Shown: positions 20,054-28,688 of the stretch, one piece after another
How positions within the stretch are numbered: position 1 is the stretch's first letter
Layout: every line of letters starts with the position of its first letter
From: Actinomycetota bacterium
GTDB lineage: Bacteria; Actinomycetota; Actinomycetes; Mycobacteriales; Pseudonocardiaceae
Reading direction: 5' to 3'
DNA length: 51,102 nucleotides
Assembly (NCBI GenBank): GCA_021324675.1
Contig: JAJPIR010000066.1
Span: forward strand, 1 to 51,102
Position numbers and translations under genes: made by a program
Notes under the pieces: model-generated
Told to the model about the DNA's origin: nothing
Databases searched by the model: none
Seen by the model: the letters and a program-made list of their open reading frames with translations, nothing else

Positions 20054-20140
20054 CCGTGCACCAGGGATCGAAGAGCGTGCATGAGGGATCGGAAAAGCGT
20101 GCATGAGAGCGCGACACACCGTGCATGAGCGCGCGACACG
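20054..20140. repeat. Tandem array of four 21-22 base units
   Basis: Units start at 20054, 20075, 20097 and 20119 with lengths 21, 22, 22 and 22. Each begins S-CGTGCA and three contain CGTGCATGAG; the last two also share GCGCGACAC. The array fills most of the gap between the convergent meaB (end 19973) and marR-type (end 20150) genes. It is not CRISPR: there are no spacers. Role unknown. Confidence 0.8.
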
Positions 20141-20149
20141 CCAGGAGGG

Positions 20150-20659
20150 TTAGGAGTCGGTGAAGTCGCCTGCGGCGCGGCGTACTTCGGTCAGTAGCGC
20201 GGTGAGCTGGGAGGTCTGGGCGTGGTTGAGTCCCACCAGGCCGAAGTCGATGTCGGTCAATGCCACGGTGGCAGCTTTTTGGCGCTGCCGCCCGGCTTCG
20301 GTGATCGTGACCAGGGTGGTGCGCCGATCGGTGGGGTGGCCACTGCGCTCGACGAGACGGTCGGCTTGCAGTCGGTCAACGATGTTGGTCACGCTGGTCG
20401 GATGCAGCTGGAGCCGCTGGCCCATGATCTTCATCGGCAGGGTGCCTCGCCGGGAGAACACCAGCAGCACCAGCGCTTCGTAGCGGGCGAAGGTCAGCCC
20501 GTGCGGGCGCAGCGCGGCATCCACCGCTGACTGCAGGATTTGCTGCACTCGCATCACATTGGTCACCGCAGCCATCGTCCCCGCTGGCCCGATGCGGTCT
20601 TGCCACAGCTGCGCGGCGCGTTCGATCGGGTCGAACGGTAGCGGGTGATGGGAGGACAT
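20150..20659 (-). CDS. MarR-family transcriptional regulator
   Basis: A 169-residue winged-helix regulator. The dimerisation helices are at both ends. The central reading head shows LTFARYEALVLLVF, LPMKIMGQRLQLHPTSVTNIVDRLQADRLVERSG and the wing HPTDRRTTLVTITEAG, whose DxRxxxVxxT pattern is characteristic of MarR proteins. Such proteins usually repress a neighbouring or their own promoter and release DNA on binding a small acid or phenol. It diverges from the thiamine-binding-type gene at 20710 with a 50-base gap, which may hold the shared operator. No ligand can be inferred. Confidence 0.93.
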   Translation of the reverse strand: MSSHHPLPFDPIERAAQLWQDRIGPAGTMAAVTNVMRVQQILQSAVDAALRPHGLTFARYEALVLLVFSRRGTLPMKIMGQRLQLHPTSVTNIVDRLQADRLVERSGHPTDRRTTLVTITEAGRQRQKAATVALTDIDFGLVGLNHAQTSQLTALLTEVRRAAGDFTDS

Positions 20660-20709
20660 GGATCAACCGTAAGCTCCGCCGTCCCAACGGGGTAGGGCAG
20701 GCTGAACGA

Positions 20710-21042
20710 ATGATCGTGGCATTCAGTGTCGCCCCTTCCGGGGGTGAATCCGACAGCGTCAGCGCCGCGGTGGCCGAGGCGGTGCGAGTGGTCGCGGAGT
20801 CCGGGCTGCCTTACGAAGTCAACGCCATGTTCACCCTCATCGAGGGGGAGTGGGACGAGGTGATGGACGTGGTGCGCCATGCAGTGGAAGCTGCCAGTGT
20901 TGGGGCCGCCCGGACCAGCCTTGTGCTCAAAGCTGACATCCGCCCCGGCTACACCAACCAGCTTCGCGCCAAGGTGGACCGTGTTCACCAGCACCTTGCC
21001 TCGGCCTCGCCACCGCCCCGAGACGCAGACACCTCGAGGTGA
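20710..21042 (+). CDS. MTH1187/YkoF-type thiamine-binding-family protein
   Basis: A 110-residue protein of the MTH1187 (DUF77) family: a ferredoxin-like fold that forms tetramers and, in studied members, binds thiamine. The pattern AFSVAPSGG near the start, then LPYEVNAMFTLIEGEWDEVMDVVRHAVE and the strand RTSLVLKADIRPG, is typical. The last 15 residues are a Pro/Ala-rich tail not found in the core family. It starts 50 bases from the divergent MarR-type gene and is followed after 78 bases by the isobutyryl-CoA mutase gene. A direct link to either is not shown. Confidence 0.85.
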   Translation: MIVAFSVAPSGGESDSVSAAVAEAVRVVAESGLPYEVNAMFTLIEGEWDEVMDVVRHAVEAASVGAARTSLVLKADIRPGYTNQLRAKVDRVHQHLASASPPPRDADTSR

Positions 21043-21107
21043 CAGAAGCTTCCTGGAACCCGGTATATCTCCCTGTCAGGGTTGAAGAACGCAGTTGTTG
21101 GACGTCC

Positions 21108-21121
21108 TACTATTGGATGCA
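21108..21121 (+). promoter_or_regulatory. Candidate -10 element giving a leaderless mutase transcript
   Basis: TACTAT (21108-21113) fits the actinobacterial TANNNT -10 pattern and lies seven bases before the ATG at 21121. No Shine-Dalgarno sequence precedes that ATG, so transcription may start at the start codon. A TTGAAG at 21082 is too far (20-base spacer) to be a standard -35. Confidence 0.4.
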
Positions 21122-22821
21122 TGGCGGGTGGCGATGGAGGTCGCGAGCGCTGGCAGCGCAGGTACACCGAAGCACGGCAGGCGAAACGGCTACGGGACGC
21201 AGACTTCACCACGCTGTCCGGAGTCGAGGTCGAGCCGGTATACGGACCGCGCGAGGGTGACTCGGTCGCGGGCTTCGAGCGGATTGGCTGGCCAGGCGAG
21301 TATCCGTTCACTCGCGGCGTGCACTCCACCGGCTACCGGGGACGGACCTGGACGATCCGTCAATTCGCCGGATTCGGTAATGCCCGCCAGACCAATGAGC
21401 GGTACCACCAGATATTGCGCAATGGTGGGGGTGGCCTGTCGGTGGCCTTCGACATGCCTACCCTGATGGGTCGAGATTCTGACGATCCGCGCAGCCTCGG
21501 TGAGGTGGGTCACTGCGGCGTGGCAATCGACAGCACCGCAGATCTGGACGTGCTGTTCTCGGGTATCCCGCTGGAGCAGGTCACGACGTCAATGACAATT
21601 TCGGGCCCGGCGGTGCCGATGTTCTGCATGTACCTGGTCGCCGCGGAAAGACAGGGCGCGGACATCAGCAAACTCAACGGGACGCTGCAGACCGACATCT
21701 TCAAGGAGTACATCGCCCAGAAGGAGTGGCTGTTCCCCCCGGAACCGCATCTCCGGTTGATCGGCGACTTGATGCAGTACTGCACGGACAACATGCCTGC
21801 CTACAAGCCGCTGTCGATTTCCGGATACCACATCCGGGAAGCCGGGGCCACGGCTGCGCAGGAGTTGGCCTTCACTCTCGCTGATGGATTCGGGTACGTG
21901 GAGTTGGGCCGTTCGCGCGGTCTTGACATCGACCGTTTCGCGCCCGGATTGACGTTCTTCTTCGACGCCCACATCGATTTCTTCGAAGAGATTGCGAAGT
22001 TCCGCGCTGCCCGGCGCATCTGGGCTCGCTGGATGCGCGATGTCTATGGTGCCACCAGTGATAAGGCGCAGTGGCTTCGCTTTCACACCCAGACCGCAGG
22101 CGTCTCGCTCACTGCGCAGCAGCCTTACAACAACATCGTGCGCACCACGATCGAGGCGCTGGCCGGGGTGCTGGGCGGCACCAACTCGATGCACACCAAC
22201 TCCCTGGACGAGACGCTCGCGCTGCCGTCAGCGCAAGCCGCAGAGATCGCCTTGCGTACCCAGCAGGTCATCATGGAGGAGTCCGGGGTAACCAATGTGA
22301 TCGACCCGCTGGGTGGATCGTGGTACGTCGAAGCGCTGACCGACCGGATCGAGGCTGACGCCGAGCGGATCTTCGCACGGATCAAGGACATGGCTGCGGT
22401 TCCCTCGGGACGGTACCCGATCGGTGAAATGACCTCGGGGATCCTGCGCGGCATCGAGGACGGCTGGTTCACCGGCGAGATTGCCGACGCGGCCTTTGCC
22501 TTCCAGCACGCGCTGGAGAAAGGTGACAAGAAGATCGTCGGTGTGAACACCCTGACCGAGTCGGTGACTGATGAGCTGGAGATCCTCCGGGTAAGCCACG
22601 ACGTGGAACGTGACCAGTGCCGGGTGCTCGCCCAGCGCCGCAACCAGCGGGATCAGGGATCCGTCGACCGGGCCCTCGCGGTGCTGGCCGAGCAAGCCGC
22701 CGGTGAGGGCAACCTCATCGAACCGCTAATCGACGCGGCGCGGGCCGAGGCCACACTCGGCGAAATGTGCGGTGCGCTGAAAGCCCAGTGGGGTGAATAC
22801 CGGGAGCCGGCCCGGTTCTGA
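21121..22821 (+). CDS. icmA: Isobutyryl-CoA mutase large subunit (B12-dependent acyl-CoA mutase)
   Basis: Interconverts isobutyryl-CoA and n-butyryl-CoA by a radical carbon-skeleton rearrangement. The 566-residue protein contains only the catalytic barrel; the cobalamin-binding domain is missing, as in IcmA, which pairs with a separate small subunit IcmB. Two residues separate it from methylmalonyl-CoA mutase: Phe82 in TIRQFAGFG (Tyr in MCM) and Gln200 in [11 protein letters not shown] (Arg in MCM, 37 positions before the active-site His237 of [10 protein letters not shown]). These correspond to Phe80 and Gln198 of Streptomyces IcmA. The ATG at 21121 is preferred; a TTG at 21082 is the alternative. 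No icmB-like gene is within the window. Butyryl-CoA links to the crotonyl-CoA pool. Confidence 0.92.
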   Translation: MAGGDGGRERWQRRYTEARQAKRLRDADFTTLSGVEVEPVYGPREGDSVAGFERIGWPGEYPFTRGVHSTGYRGRTWTIRQFAGFGNARQTNERYHQILRNGGGGLSVAFDMPTLMGRDSDDPRSLGEVGHCGVAIDSTADLDVLFSGIPLEQVTTSMTISGPAVPMFCMYLVAAERQGADISKLNGTLQTDIFKEYIAQKEWLFPPEPHLRLIGDLMQYCTDNMPAYKPLSISGYHIREAGATAAQELAFTLADGFGYVELGRSRGLDIDRFAPGLTFFFDAHIDFFEEIAKFRAARRIWARWMRDVYGATSDKAQWLRFHTQTAGVSLTAQQPYNNIVRTTIEALAGVLGGTNSMHTNSLDETLALPSAQAAEIALRTQQVIMEESGVTNVIDPLGGSWYVEALTDRIEADAERIFARIKDMAAVPSGRYPIGEMTSGILRGIEDGWFTGEIADAAFAFQHALEKGDKKIVGVNTLTESVTDELEILRVSHDVERDQCRVLAQRRNQRDQGSVDRALAVLAEQAAGEGNLIEPLIDAARAEATLGEMCGALKAQWGEYREPARF

Positions 22822-22865
22822 CGTCGCCGCATCCCGGTTACCGAATCCATGCCAGGATAGATAGC

Positions 22866-23819
22866 GTGAGCAGGCCTAATCCTCAGCAGACCGTAGCACT
22901 GTCCGGCGCATTGTCCCGTGCCGTTGACCTGTCTGCCCTCAAGGCGCGGGCCGACGCGGCTCCCCGGCGAGACGCGCAGGCCACACCGTCAGCCGGCGTC
23001 GGGGGTAACTGGGTCGTCGATGTCACCGAGCAGAGTTTCCAGACCGATGTCGTCGAGCGCTCGATGCAGGTACTCGTCGTGGTTGACTTGTGGGCGAGTT
23101 GGTGCGGCCCCTGCAAGCAGCTGTCTCCGGTGCTCGAGCGGCTCGCCACGGCCGGACGTGGCGCCTGGACACTGGCCAAGATCGATGTCGATGCCAACCC
23201 GCGGATCGCTCAACTGTTCGGCGCGCAGTCCATCCCGACCGTCATTGCTATCGCCGGTGGTCAGCCGGTCGACGCCTTCGCCGGCGCGCGGCCCGAGTCC
23301 GAGGTGAAGCGGTGGATCACCTCTCTGCTCGATGCCTTGCGCGACCAGATGCCCGGCATTCGGGCCGCCGAGCGGGGTGCAGGCGGCGGCCAGCCTGGTG
23401 CCGAGCCGGAAGACCCCCGGTTTACCGCCGCCGAGGCTGCCCTGGCAGCCGGTGACCATGCCGCTGCCGAGTCGGCTTACCAGCAGATCCTCGCCGCTGA
23501 TCCCGGCAACGATCAGGCCCGGATTGCGCTGGCACAGACCCGTTTCCTCAAACGCGCTCAAACAGCCGACCCCGCGGCGGTGGCGAAGGCTGATGGCGCA
23601 CCTGACGATGTCGACGCGCAGATTGCCGCCGCCGATGCCGAGGTGGCCGCTGAGGCGCCGGAGCGGGCCTTCGAGCGGCTGGTCGCCACGGTTCGGCGGC
23701 TGACCGGCGAGGACTCCGACCGGGCCCGGGCGCATCTGGTGGGGCTTTTCGAGCTTTTCCCCCCGGATGATCCACGGGTTACCTCAGCGCGCCGGGCGCT
23801 GGCCAGGGCATTGTTCTGA
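22866..23819 (+). CDS. Thioredoxin-domain protein with TPR tail (CnoX/YbbN-like)
   Basis: A 317-residue protein likely to act as a holdase and redox partner for unfolded proteins. Residues about 55-160 are a thioredoxin domain with the intact WCGPC active site ([19 protein letters not shown]) and the cis-Pro region SIPTVIAI. After a Gly-rich linker comes a C-terminal tetratricopeptide-like region ([39 protein letters not shown]). This architecture is that of actinobacterial YbbN/CnoX relatives, which keep both Cys residues. The GTG at 22866 follows the mutase stop by 44 bases. The 3' end overlaps the convergent EamA-PNPOx gene by 36 bases, so transcription of the two may interfere. Confidence 0.9.
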   Translation: MSRPNPQQTVALSGALSRAVDLSALKARADAAPRRDAQATPSAGVGGNWVVDVTEQSFQTDVVERSMQVLVVVDLWASWCGPCKQLSPVLERLATAGRGAWTLAKIDVDANPRIAQLFGAQSIPTVIAIAGGQPVDAFAGARPESEVKRWITSLLDALRDQMPGIRAAERGAGGGQPGAEPEDPRFTAAEAALAAGDHAAAESAYQQILAADPGNDQARIALAQTRFLKRAQTADPAAVAKADGAPDDVDAQIAAADAEVAAEAPERAFERLVATVRRLTGEDSDRARAHLVGLFELFPPDDPRVTSARRALARALF

Positions 23820-25352
23820 TCCAGCTGCTGTGCTTGGCTGGGGTTCGCCCCGGGTAAGCGCCAGCGGGATGACTCCTGTCCACGGTCGTCTGCCGGGGGA
23901 CGAAGCCGGTGGGGGTGGCCCGCTACGCGCTTTGACCGATACCTCGGAGAGCGGGACGGCCAGTACCAAGGTGGCGGTGAGTTCCTGGGGCCTGTGCTCT
24001 GGTAGGTCGCGGGTGCGCCCGGGGAGGAGGAAGTCAACGACGCGGTCCAGCGCGTGGCCCTTGGCGCGGGGATCGGTGATCGGGGTTGCCCGGCCGTAAA
24101 TGACGGCGCTGCGGTAATTCATCGAGTGGGTGAATGCCGTGGCCCCGAGCACCAGACCGTCAAGGAGTGTGATCGTCGCGCACAGCTCGGCGCCACCGGC
24201 GAGGTTTCGCAGCATGCGGTTGCGGCTGGATCCGTGCAGCAGCAGCGTGTCCCCATCGCGGGCGTAACCCATCGGGAGGACGACCGGGTAGCCATCCGCG
24301 ACGAACGCAACGTGAGCCACCAGCCCGGCGTCGAGGATCTCGTAAAGCTCGTCGCGGTTGTGGATGGCTCGATCGGCGTGGCGGCGGATCCGGGTTCGCG
24401 GTGTGGCACCGAGCGGTGTGGCGGCCACGTCGGCGGCGCGCTCTGGCCTTGTGCCGGCATCGCGTGCCCGCTGGGTAACCAGCACGCAGACCGATACGAC
24501 CAGCAGGGTGAGCAGGGCCGCGGCGTCGAGATGGTCGCCGAGCAGCGGCACCGACCAGGCGATCGTCAGCAGTGGCTGGCAGAGCTGGATCTGGCTCGCC
24601 CTGGCCACACCCGCCCCGGCGAGTCCGCGGTACCAGGCGAGGAAGCCGACGAACATCGACACGATCCCGACATAAGCCAGACCTGCTACGGCGGACGCGC
24701 TGAGCTGCACCATCGGGCGGTAGGCAATCGCCACCACGGTGATCGGCAGCGAGATCGGTAGCGCAGCCAGCACACCCCAGGCGATCACCTGCCAGCCGGG
24801 CATTGTCCTGGCAAGCCTGCCGCCCTCGGCGTAGCCGGCCGCGCCGGCTAGCAGCGCCGCCAGCAGCAGCAGATCGGCAGCGCGCAGGGTGCCGGCCTGG
24901 CGAGACAGCATGTATCCCACTACTGCCGCCGTCCCGAGGCAGCTGGCCGCCCAGAACAGTGGTCCGGGCCGCTCGCCTATCCGGATGGCGGCGACGGCGG
25001 CTGTCGCCGCGGGCAGCAGCCCGATCACCACCGCTGCGTGGCTTGACGTGGTGTGCTGCAACGCGAGCGCGGACAGCAGGCCGAATCCGATACCGCAGCC
25101 CACCGCGACCGTGATCAACCCTGCCCAATGCTCGCGTTGCGGTAGCGGTGCGCGGACCCACCGCAGGCATGCCGCCGCCACGGTAGCGGCGATCACCGAA
25201 CGCCCCGCACCGACGAAATACGGATTGAAGTCCTGCTCGGCCAGCGCGGTGGCGGGGAAGGTGAACGAAAACGCCAGCACACCAAGTGCCGCCCAACCGA
25301 GGCTGGGAAGCGCTTTCCGGGTGGACAGAGTATCGATACTCTGAGCTCTCAT
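23784..25352 (-). CDS. EamA/DMT-family transporter fused to a pyridoxamine-5'-phosphate-oxidase-like domain
   Basis: 522 residues from the chosen start. The first part, to about 300, has about ten hydrophobic segments arranged as two EamA repeats (for example [21 protein letters not shown] and [26 protein letters not shown]), indicating an inner-membrane drug/metabolite exporter. After a basic Arg/Thr-rich linker, residues about 330-470 ([44 protein letters not shown]) match the flavin-binding PNPOx-like split-barrel. The tail is Pro-rich. The fusion would put a cytoplasmic FMN-type domain on a transporter. The ATG at 25352 overlaps the ATG of the divergent MocR gene. A role in vitamin B6 or amine efflux is a reasonable guess from the neighbour. 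Confidence 0.85.
   Translation of the reverse strand: MRAQSIDTLSTRKALPSLGWAALGVLAFSFTFPATALAEQDFNPYFVGAGRSVIAATVAAACLRWVRAPLPQREHWAGLITVAVGCGIGFGLLSALALQHTTSSHAAVVIGLLPAATAAVAAIRIGERPGPLFWAASCLGTAAVVGYMLSRQAGTLRAADLLLLAALLAGAAGYAEGGRLARTMPGWQVIAWGVLAALPISLPITVVAIAYRPMVQLSASAVAGLAYVGIVSMFVGFLAWYRGLAGAGVARASQIQLCQPLLTIAWSVPLLGDHLDAAALLTLLVVSVCVLVTQRARDAGTRPERAADVAATPLGATPRTRIRRHADRAIHNRDELYEILDAGLVAHVAFVADGYPVVLPMGYARDGDTLLLHGSSRNRMLRNLAGGAELCATITLLDGLVLGATAFTHSMNYRSAVIYGRATPITDPRAKGHALDRVVDFLLPGRTRDLPEHRPQELTATLVLAVPLSEVSVKARSGPPPPASSPGRRPWTGVIPLALTRGEPQPSTAAGSEQCPGQRPAR
25327..25342. promoter_or_regulatory. Perfect 16-bp palindrome at the eamA/mocR junction
   Basis: AGAGTATCGATACTCT is fully self-complementary. 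Its 3' end TACTCT (25337-25342) could be the -10 of the plus-strand gene, eight bases before its ATG. The 9-mer AGTATCGAT recurs at 25366-25374, 37 bases from its first occurrence. Direct-repeat sites of this kind are known for MocR regulators, so autoregulation is likely but unproven. Confidence 0.55.
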
Positions 25353-26748
25353 GTCCAACGATAGCAGTATCGATCGGGTGGGGTCGGCATTGCGGGAGGC
25401 CGCACGAACCATGCGACCCGGTGAGCGGCTGCCCTCGACCCGTGAGCTCACTGCTCGCTATGGCGTCAGCCCCGTCACGCTGTCCCGGGCCTTGGCGGTG
25501 CTGGCGGCCGAAGGGCTACTCATCACGCGCCCGGGAAGCGGGACCTACATAGCCGAACGCGCGGCGCGTGCTGCCGAGCCGCCGGACCTGTCCTGGCAGA
25601 CCCTTGCGCTCGGTGATCGCACGGTCGACCCGACCAGTGTGGCGTTCCTCCTGCAAGCAGAGCCGGCCGGAGCGATGTCCCTGGCCGGCGGATACCCGCA
25701 TCCCTCGCTGCTGCCGAATCGTGCGCTGGGCAGCGCGCTCGCGCGTGCTGGCCGGCGCCCGGACGCCTCCGATAGGCCGCCACCAGCGGGTATCCCCGCG
25801 CTGCGGGCGTGGTTTGCGCGCACGCTCGGCACTGGGGTCTCACCAGAGGACGTGCTCGTCACCCCCGGCGCCCAGGCGGCGTTGTCGGCGGCCTTCCGCG
25901 CAATCGTGCCCAGCGGTGCACCGGTGTTGCTTGAATCGCCGACCTACATCGGCGCGATCGCCGTCGCGCGAGCCGCGCGGCTGCGAACGGTTCCCGTCCC
26001 CCTCGATGAGCACGGCGTGCGGCCTGATCTGCTTGCGGCTGCCTTCGCTGCAACCGGGGCGCGCCTGCTCTACTGCCAGCCGACGTTTCACAACCCGACC
26101 GGCACCGTTCTCGCCAGTCACCGGCGCGAGCAGGTTCTCGCCGCCGCGCGCGCGGCTGGTGCGTTCGTCATCGAAGATGACTTCGCGCGCTGGCTGTCCC
26201 ACGAGCGTCCTGCTCCCGCGCCATTACTTACCGATGACATCGACGGGCGCGTGATCCATATCGCCTCGTTGACCAAAGCTACGTCGCCTAACCTGCGGGT
26301 AGGTGCGCTCATCGCGCGCGGGCCGGTCGCAGAGCGCCTGCGTGCCCTGCGGTTGGTCGATGACTTCTTCGTGCCGCGGTTACTCCAGGAAGCTGCGCTT
26401 GAGTTGGTCAGCGCACCGGCGTGGCGCGCCCACCTTGCTCGGCTGGCAGCAGCGCTGGCCGAACGACGCACCGCTTTGCTGGCCGCGGTGAGCGACCAGC
26501 TCCCCGAGGTCCGGGTGAGCCGGTTACCTGCGGGTGGACTGCACCTCTGGGCGCGCCTTCCCGATCATATCGATGATCTCGCACTCGCCGCGCAGGCTCG
26601 GTCAGCTGGGGTGCTGGTCGGCCCCGGTCGACCCTATTTCGCTGCCGAACCTCCGGCCCCGTACTTGCGGCTGTCGTTTGCCGCCGTCCGCGATGTCGAC
26701 GAGCTGCGGCAGGCGGTGCACCGGCTCACCGAAGCGATGCGGCACTAG
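25351..26748 (+). CDS. MocR/PdxR-type regulator (GntR wHTH + aminotransferase-fold domain)
   Basis: 465 residues. An N-terminal winged helix (residues about 8-70: MRPGERLPSTRELTARYGVSPVTLSRALAVL, then GLLITRPGSGTYI) is joined to a fold-type I aminotransferase domain. The PLP-lysine region is recognisable in HIASLTKATSPNLRVGALIARG, with VTPGAQAALSAAFRAIV and YCQPTFHNPTG as further PLP-domain landmarks. MocR proteins use PLP or an amino-acid-PLP adduct as effector. The divergent partner carries a PNPOx-like domain, pointing to B6 metabolism or amine sensing (inference). The ATG at 25351 has no ribosome-binding site and shares two bases with the opposite start; an in-frame GTG at 25378 is the alternative. 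Confidence 0.9.
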   Translation: MSNDSSIDRVGSALREAARTMRPGERLPSTRELTARYGVSPVTLSRALAVLAAEGLLITRPGSGTYIAERAARAAEPPDLSWQTLALGDRTVDPTSVAFLLQAEPAGAMSLAGGYPHPSLLPNRALGSALARAGRRPDASDRPPPAGIPALRAWFARTLGTGVSPEDVLVTPGAQAALSAAFRAIVPSGAPVLLESPTYIGAIAVARAARLRTVPVPLDEHGVRPDLLAAAFAATGARLLYCQPTFHNPTGTVLASHRREQVLAAARAAGAFVIEDDFARWLSHERPAPAPLLTDDIDGRVIHIASLTKATSPNLRVGALIARGPVAERLRALRLVDDFFVPRLLQEAALELVSAPAWRAHLARLAAALAERRTALLAAVSDQLPEVRVSRLPAGGLHLWARLPDHIDDLALAAQARSAGVLVGPGRPYFAAEPPAPYLRLSFAAVRDVDELRQAVHRLTEAMRH

Positions 26749-26970
26749 GGGAAGCCAGTTCCAGCCATTTTATGGAAACTGCTGCCGCTGCCGCTTAAGC
26801 CTTCTGATCGAGGCCTAAGTAATCCGTCTGACCGATTTACGTGTGACTACCGATTGCCGCGTGGTCTTAGTCCTCGGCAGGGTATGTGGTGGTCGAATCC
26901 GTGAATCACATTGATGAGGTCCGGGCTATGCCCGTCCGGGGTTCATCAAGGCCTTTCCTAGGAGGACTTC

Positions 26971-27321
26971 ATGTATGACGCACTGAGTGATGTGGAGATC
27001 GAGCGGCAGGACGTCGAGCTACTGCCGGCGCGTACCGTCCTGTCGCTTGTCTGCCACGCCAGCTGCGGCAACAGCAGCACCACCAGCACGTCGGGAACCA
27101 GCACGGCAAGCACGTCGGCCACGCCCTCGGCGACGCCCACGGCTGCGGCGAGCACCACCGCTACCCCCAGCAGCGGACCCACCTTCACTGCCAACAACAT
27201 CTTCCTCTTCTTGGCCACTAATCAGTACAACACGGTCACCGGTGGAGCGGCGGGCACGACTGGGGCCAGTGGCACCGGCGCTGCGGGTACGACCGGAGCC
27301 GCGACTACGGGTGCCAGCTGA
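26971..27321 (+). CDS. Thr/Gly/Ala-rich small protein of unknown function, with leader-like N terminus
   Basis: A 116-residue reading frame that I do not recognise. It is supported by an excellent ribosome-binding site (TAGGAGGAC at 26959-26967, four bases before the ATG) and a strong terminator just downstream. Residues 1-25 form an acidic, ordered-looking block (DVEIERQDVELLPARTVLS) followed by two Cys (CHASCGN). Residues about 35-75 are low-complexity Ser/Thr/Ala/Pro, then an isolated hydrophobic core FTANNIFLFLATNQYNTVTG, then GTTGA-type repeats to the end. There is no classical signal peptide or membrane anchor. The layout could suit a modified-peptide precursor or a surface protein, but no maturation enzyme or transporter is adjacent. 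Confidence 0.65.
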   Translation: MYDALSDVEIERQDVELLPARTVLSLVCHASCGNSSTTSTSGTSTASTSATPSATPTAAASTTATPSSGPTFTANNIFLFLATNQYNTVTGGAAGTTGASGTGAAGTTGAATTGAS

Positions 27322-27364
27322 GGCGACCACGCAACCGAACAGATGCCTCCGGCAATCAGATGTC

Positions 27365-27413
27365 CCATGATGCGGAGGTAGTCAAAGAGTGGCTGCCTCC
27401 GCATCATGGTTTT
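27365..27413 (+). terminator. Strong intrinsic terminator
   Basis: A 19-base stem (27365-27383 with 27391-27409; two G-U pairs on the plus transcript) with loop AAAGAGT is followed by TTTT. It lies 43 bases after the stop of the Thr/Gly-rich gene and would end that transcript. Confidence 0.85.
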
Positions 27414-28688
27414 ACATTCCGCCGGGACACTTTAATTTAAGTCCTAGACCGGGGATGGCATGGAAGAATGCCGTGCCGCAGCAGACCGGGCGAGCTTTCC
27501 GCTGCGGCAGCGGCAGCGCCGGACAGGGAGAGATATATCCGGCGGTTCTCCGGAGAGAGGATCGCATCCGTAGTGGTAACTAGAGTAAGACTCCTTGGCG
27601 GATCTCCACCACCTAATGAGATGAAATTGCCAGTTAATAGTTTGTGAACCGACCTGCTGCGACTGTGACGCCACACTGAGTGGGAACTTCCCATGCCGCT
27701 TGTTGAACGGATAACCATCCCATCGCTTTGCGGTTCGACGTACTTACCATCAGTCACGGAACTGTCAGGTCCTTTGCAGGTGAGCGCGAGCGAGGCGGCG
27801 ACGGTACTGGGCCGGGGTGCACCAACTAGTTGAAGTCCGCGCTATCCTTCTAGCTGGGCCTTTCTTACGGCGCGTTTGCGCTTGTTGTCACAGAGTTGTA
27901 ATCGGCGGCGGTTTTCGATGTCCGAGGCAGATTGCAACATACCCTACATGCCATTAGACTTCGCGAGTCAACACAAACCGGACTCGTGCGGTTTGATTGT
28001 CTTCGCGCGGTGGTCATTGTGCTTGGTGACCATATGGCAGCTACCATATTATTTGCAAGCTTGTTGCCCGGATCGCGACCCTTCGAACAACTCAACGCTC
28101 ACCTCGCAGGGACACCGGCCTAAGCCGGCAGCGGCCGTGCTTGACGTAGGCCGCATCACCGCAGCGCAGGTAGCCTTCCAGCGATGTCTACCAGGTGGGG
28201 CCGGATTTGCTTCGGCATCCCGGCACTGGACGCCCTCAGTTACCAGCCCCCTCGCACCATGGGGGCAGCATGTATCAACACCAGTGCGCTCGAGCCATTC
28301 TGCCGGTAGCTTCTTACCTCGTCCCTGGTTCGGTGGAGCCTACGGCGGTCGCTCGAAAATGAACGCGCGGTGGCTCGATCAGTGCCGGACCGGTAGTGGG
28401 CGGGACGAGGTTGGCCAGTGGTTCGACCTGAGATTAACGAAGCATTGAACGCTGCAACCGAGCTTGATAAGAAATATCGCGGCTGTGGCTCCTACGGGCT
28501 GGTCGGCGCTGAGCGTACCGGTGCGCGCCACGACGAAGCGTGAGACGCGCCACGTCGCATCAGCTTCATCCGCTGGCTTGCATCTGTGCGCCCTGGTCAC
28601 GCTGATGGCCGTCTTCGTGCGGCGAGGTAGTCGCAGGCCGTTTGGCCGCAATGTCACTGCTAGCTTCACGAGGTTCGGCGATTAACGG
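27414..28688. other. AT-richer stretch with no confident gene
   Basis: About 1.3 kb in which no reading frame has both a plausible ribosome-binding site and protein-like composition. Two short plus-strand frames look somewhat protein-like: 27932-28123 (RFDCLRAVVIVLGDHMAAT) and about 28417-28542 (EINEALNAATELDKKYRGCG). Both are open-ended or weakly started and may be remnants. Small hairpins occur at 28111-28124 (CCGGC arms) and near 28131-28154 (GCGGCC arms). I see no transposase or integrase motif. Confidence 0.5.

Noticed and set aside
20054-20140. CRISPR array
   Set aside because: The repeats are contiguous 21-22 base units without spacers and no cas genes are present.
22837-22849. Second ccr-type operator upstream of the thioredoxin-domain gene
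   Set aside because: Only the half-site GGTTACCGA matches; the opposite arm is absent.
26918-26945. Riboswitch or attenuator ahead of the Thr/Gly-rich gene
   Set aside because: Only a short CGGGC/GCCCG stem is visible; it matches no riboswitch class I know and has no terminator-like T run.
27437-27757. 106-codon minus-strand frame after the terminator
   Set aside because: It starts on a weak GTG, contains homopolymeric Ala and unstructured Ser/Arg, and crosses small hairpins; not convincing.
27876-28448. 190-codon plus-strand frame in the AT-rich island
   Set aside because: No ribosome-binding site, irregular composition and no recognisable motif; treated as non-coding or remnant.
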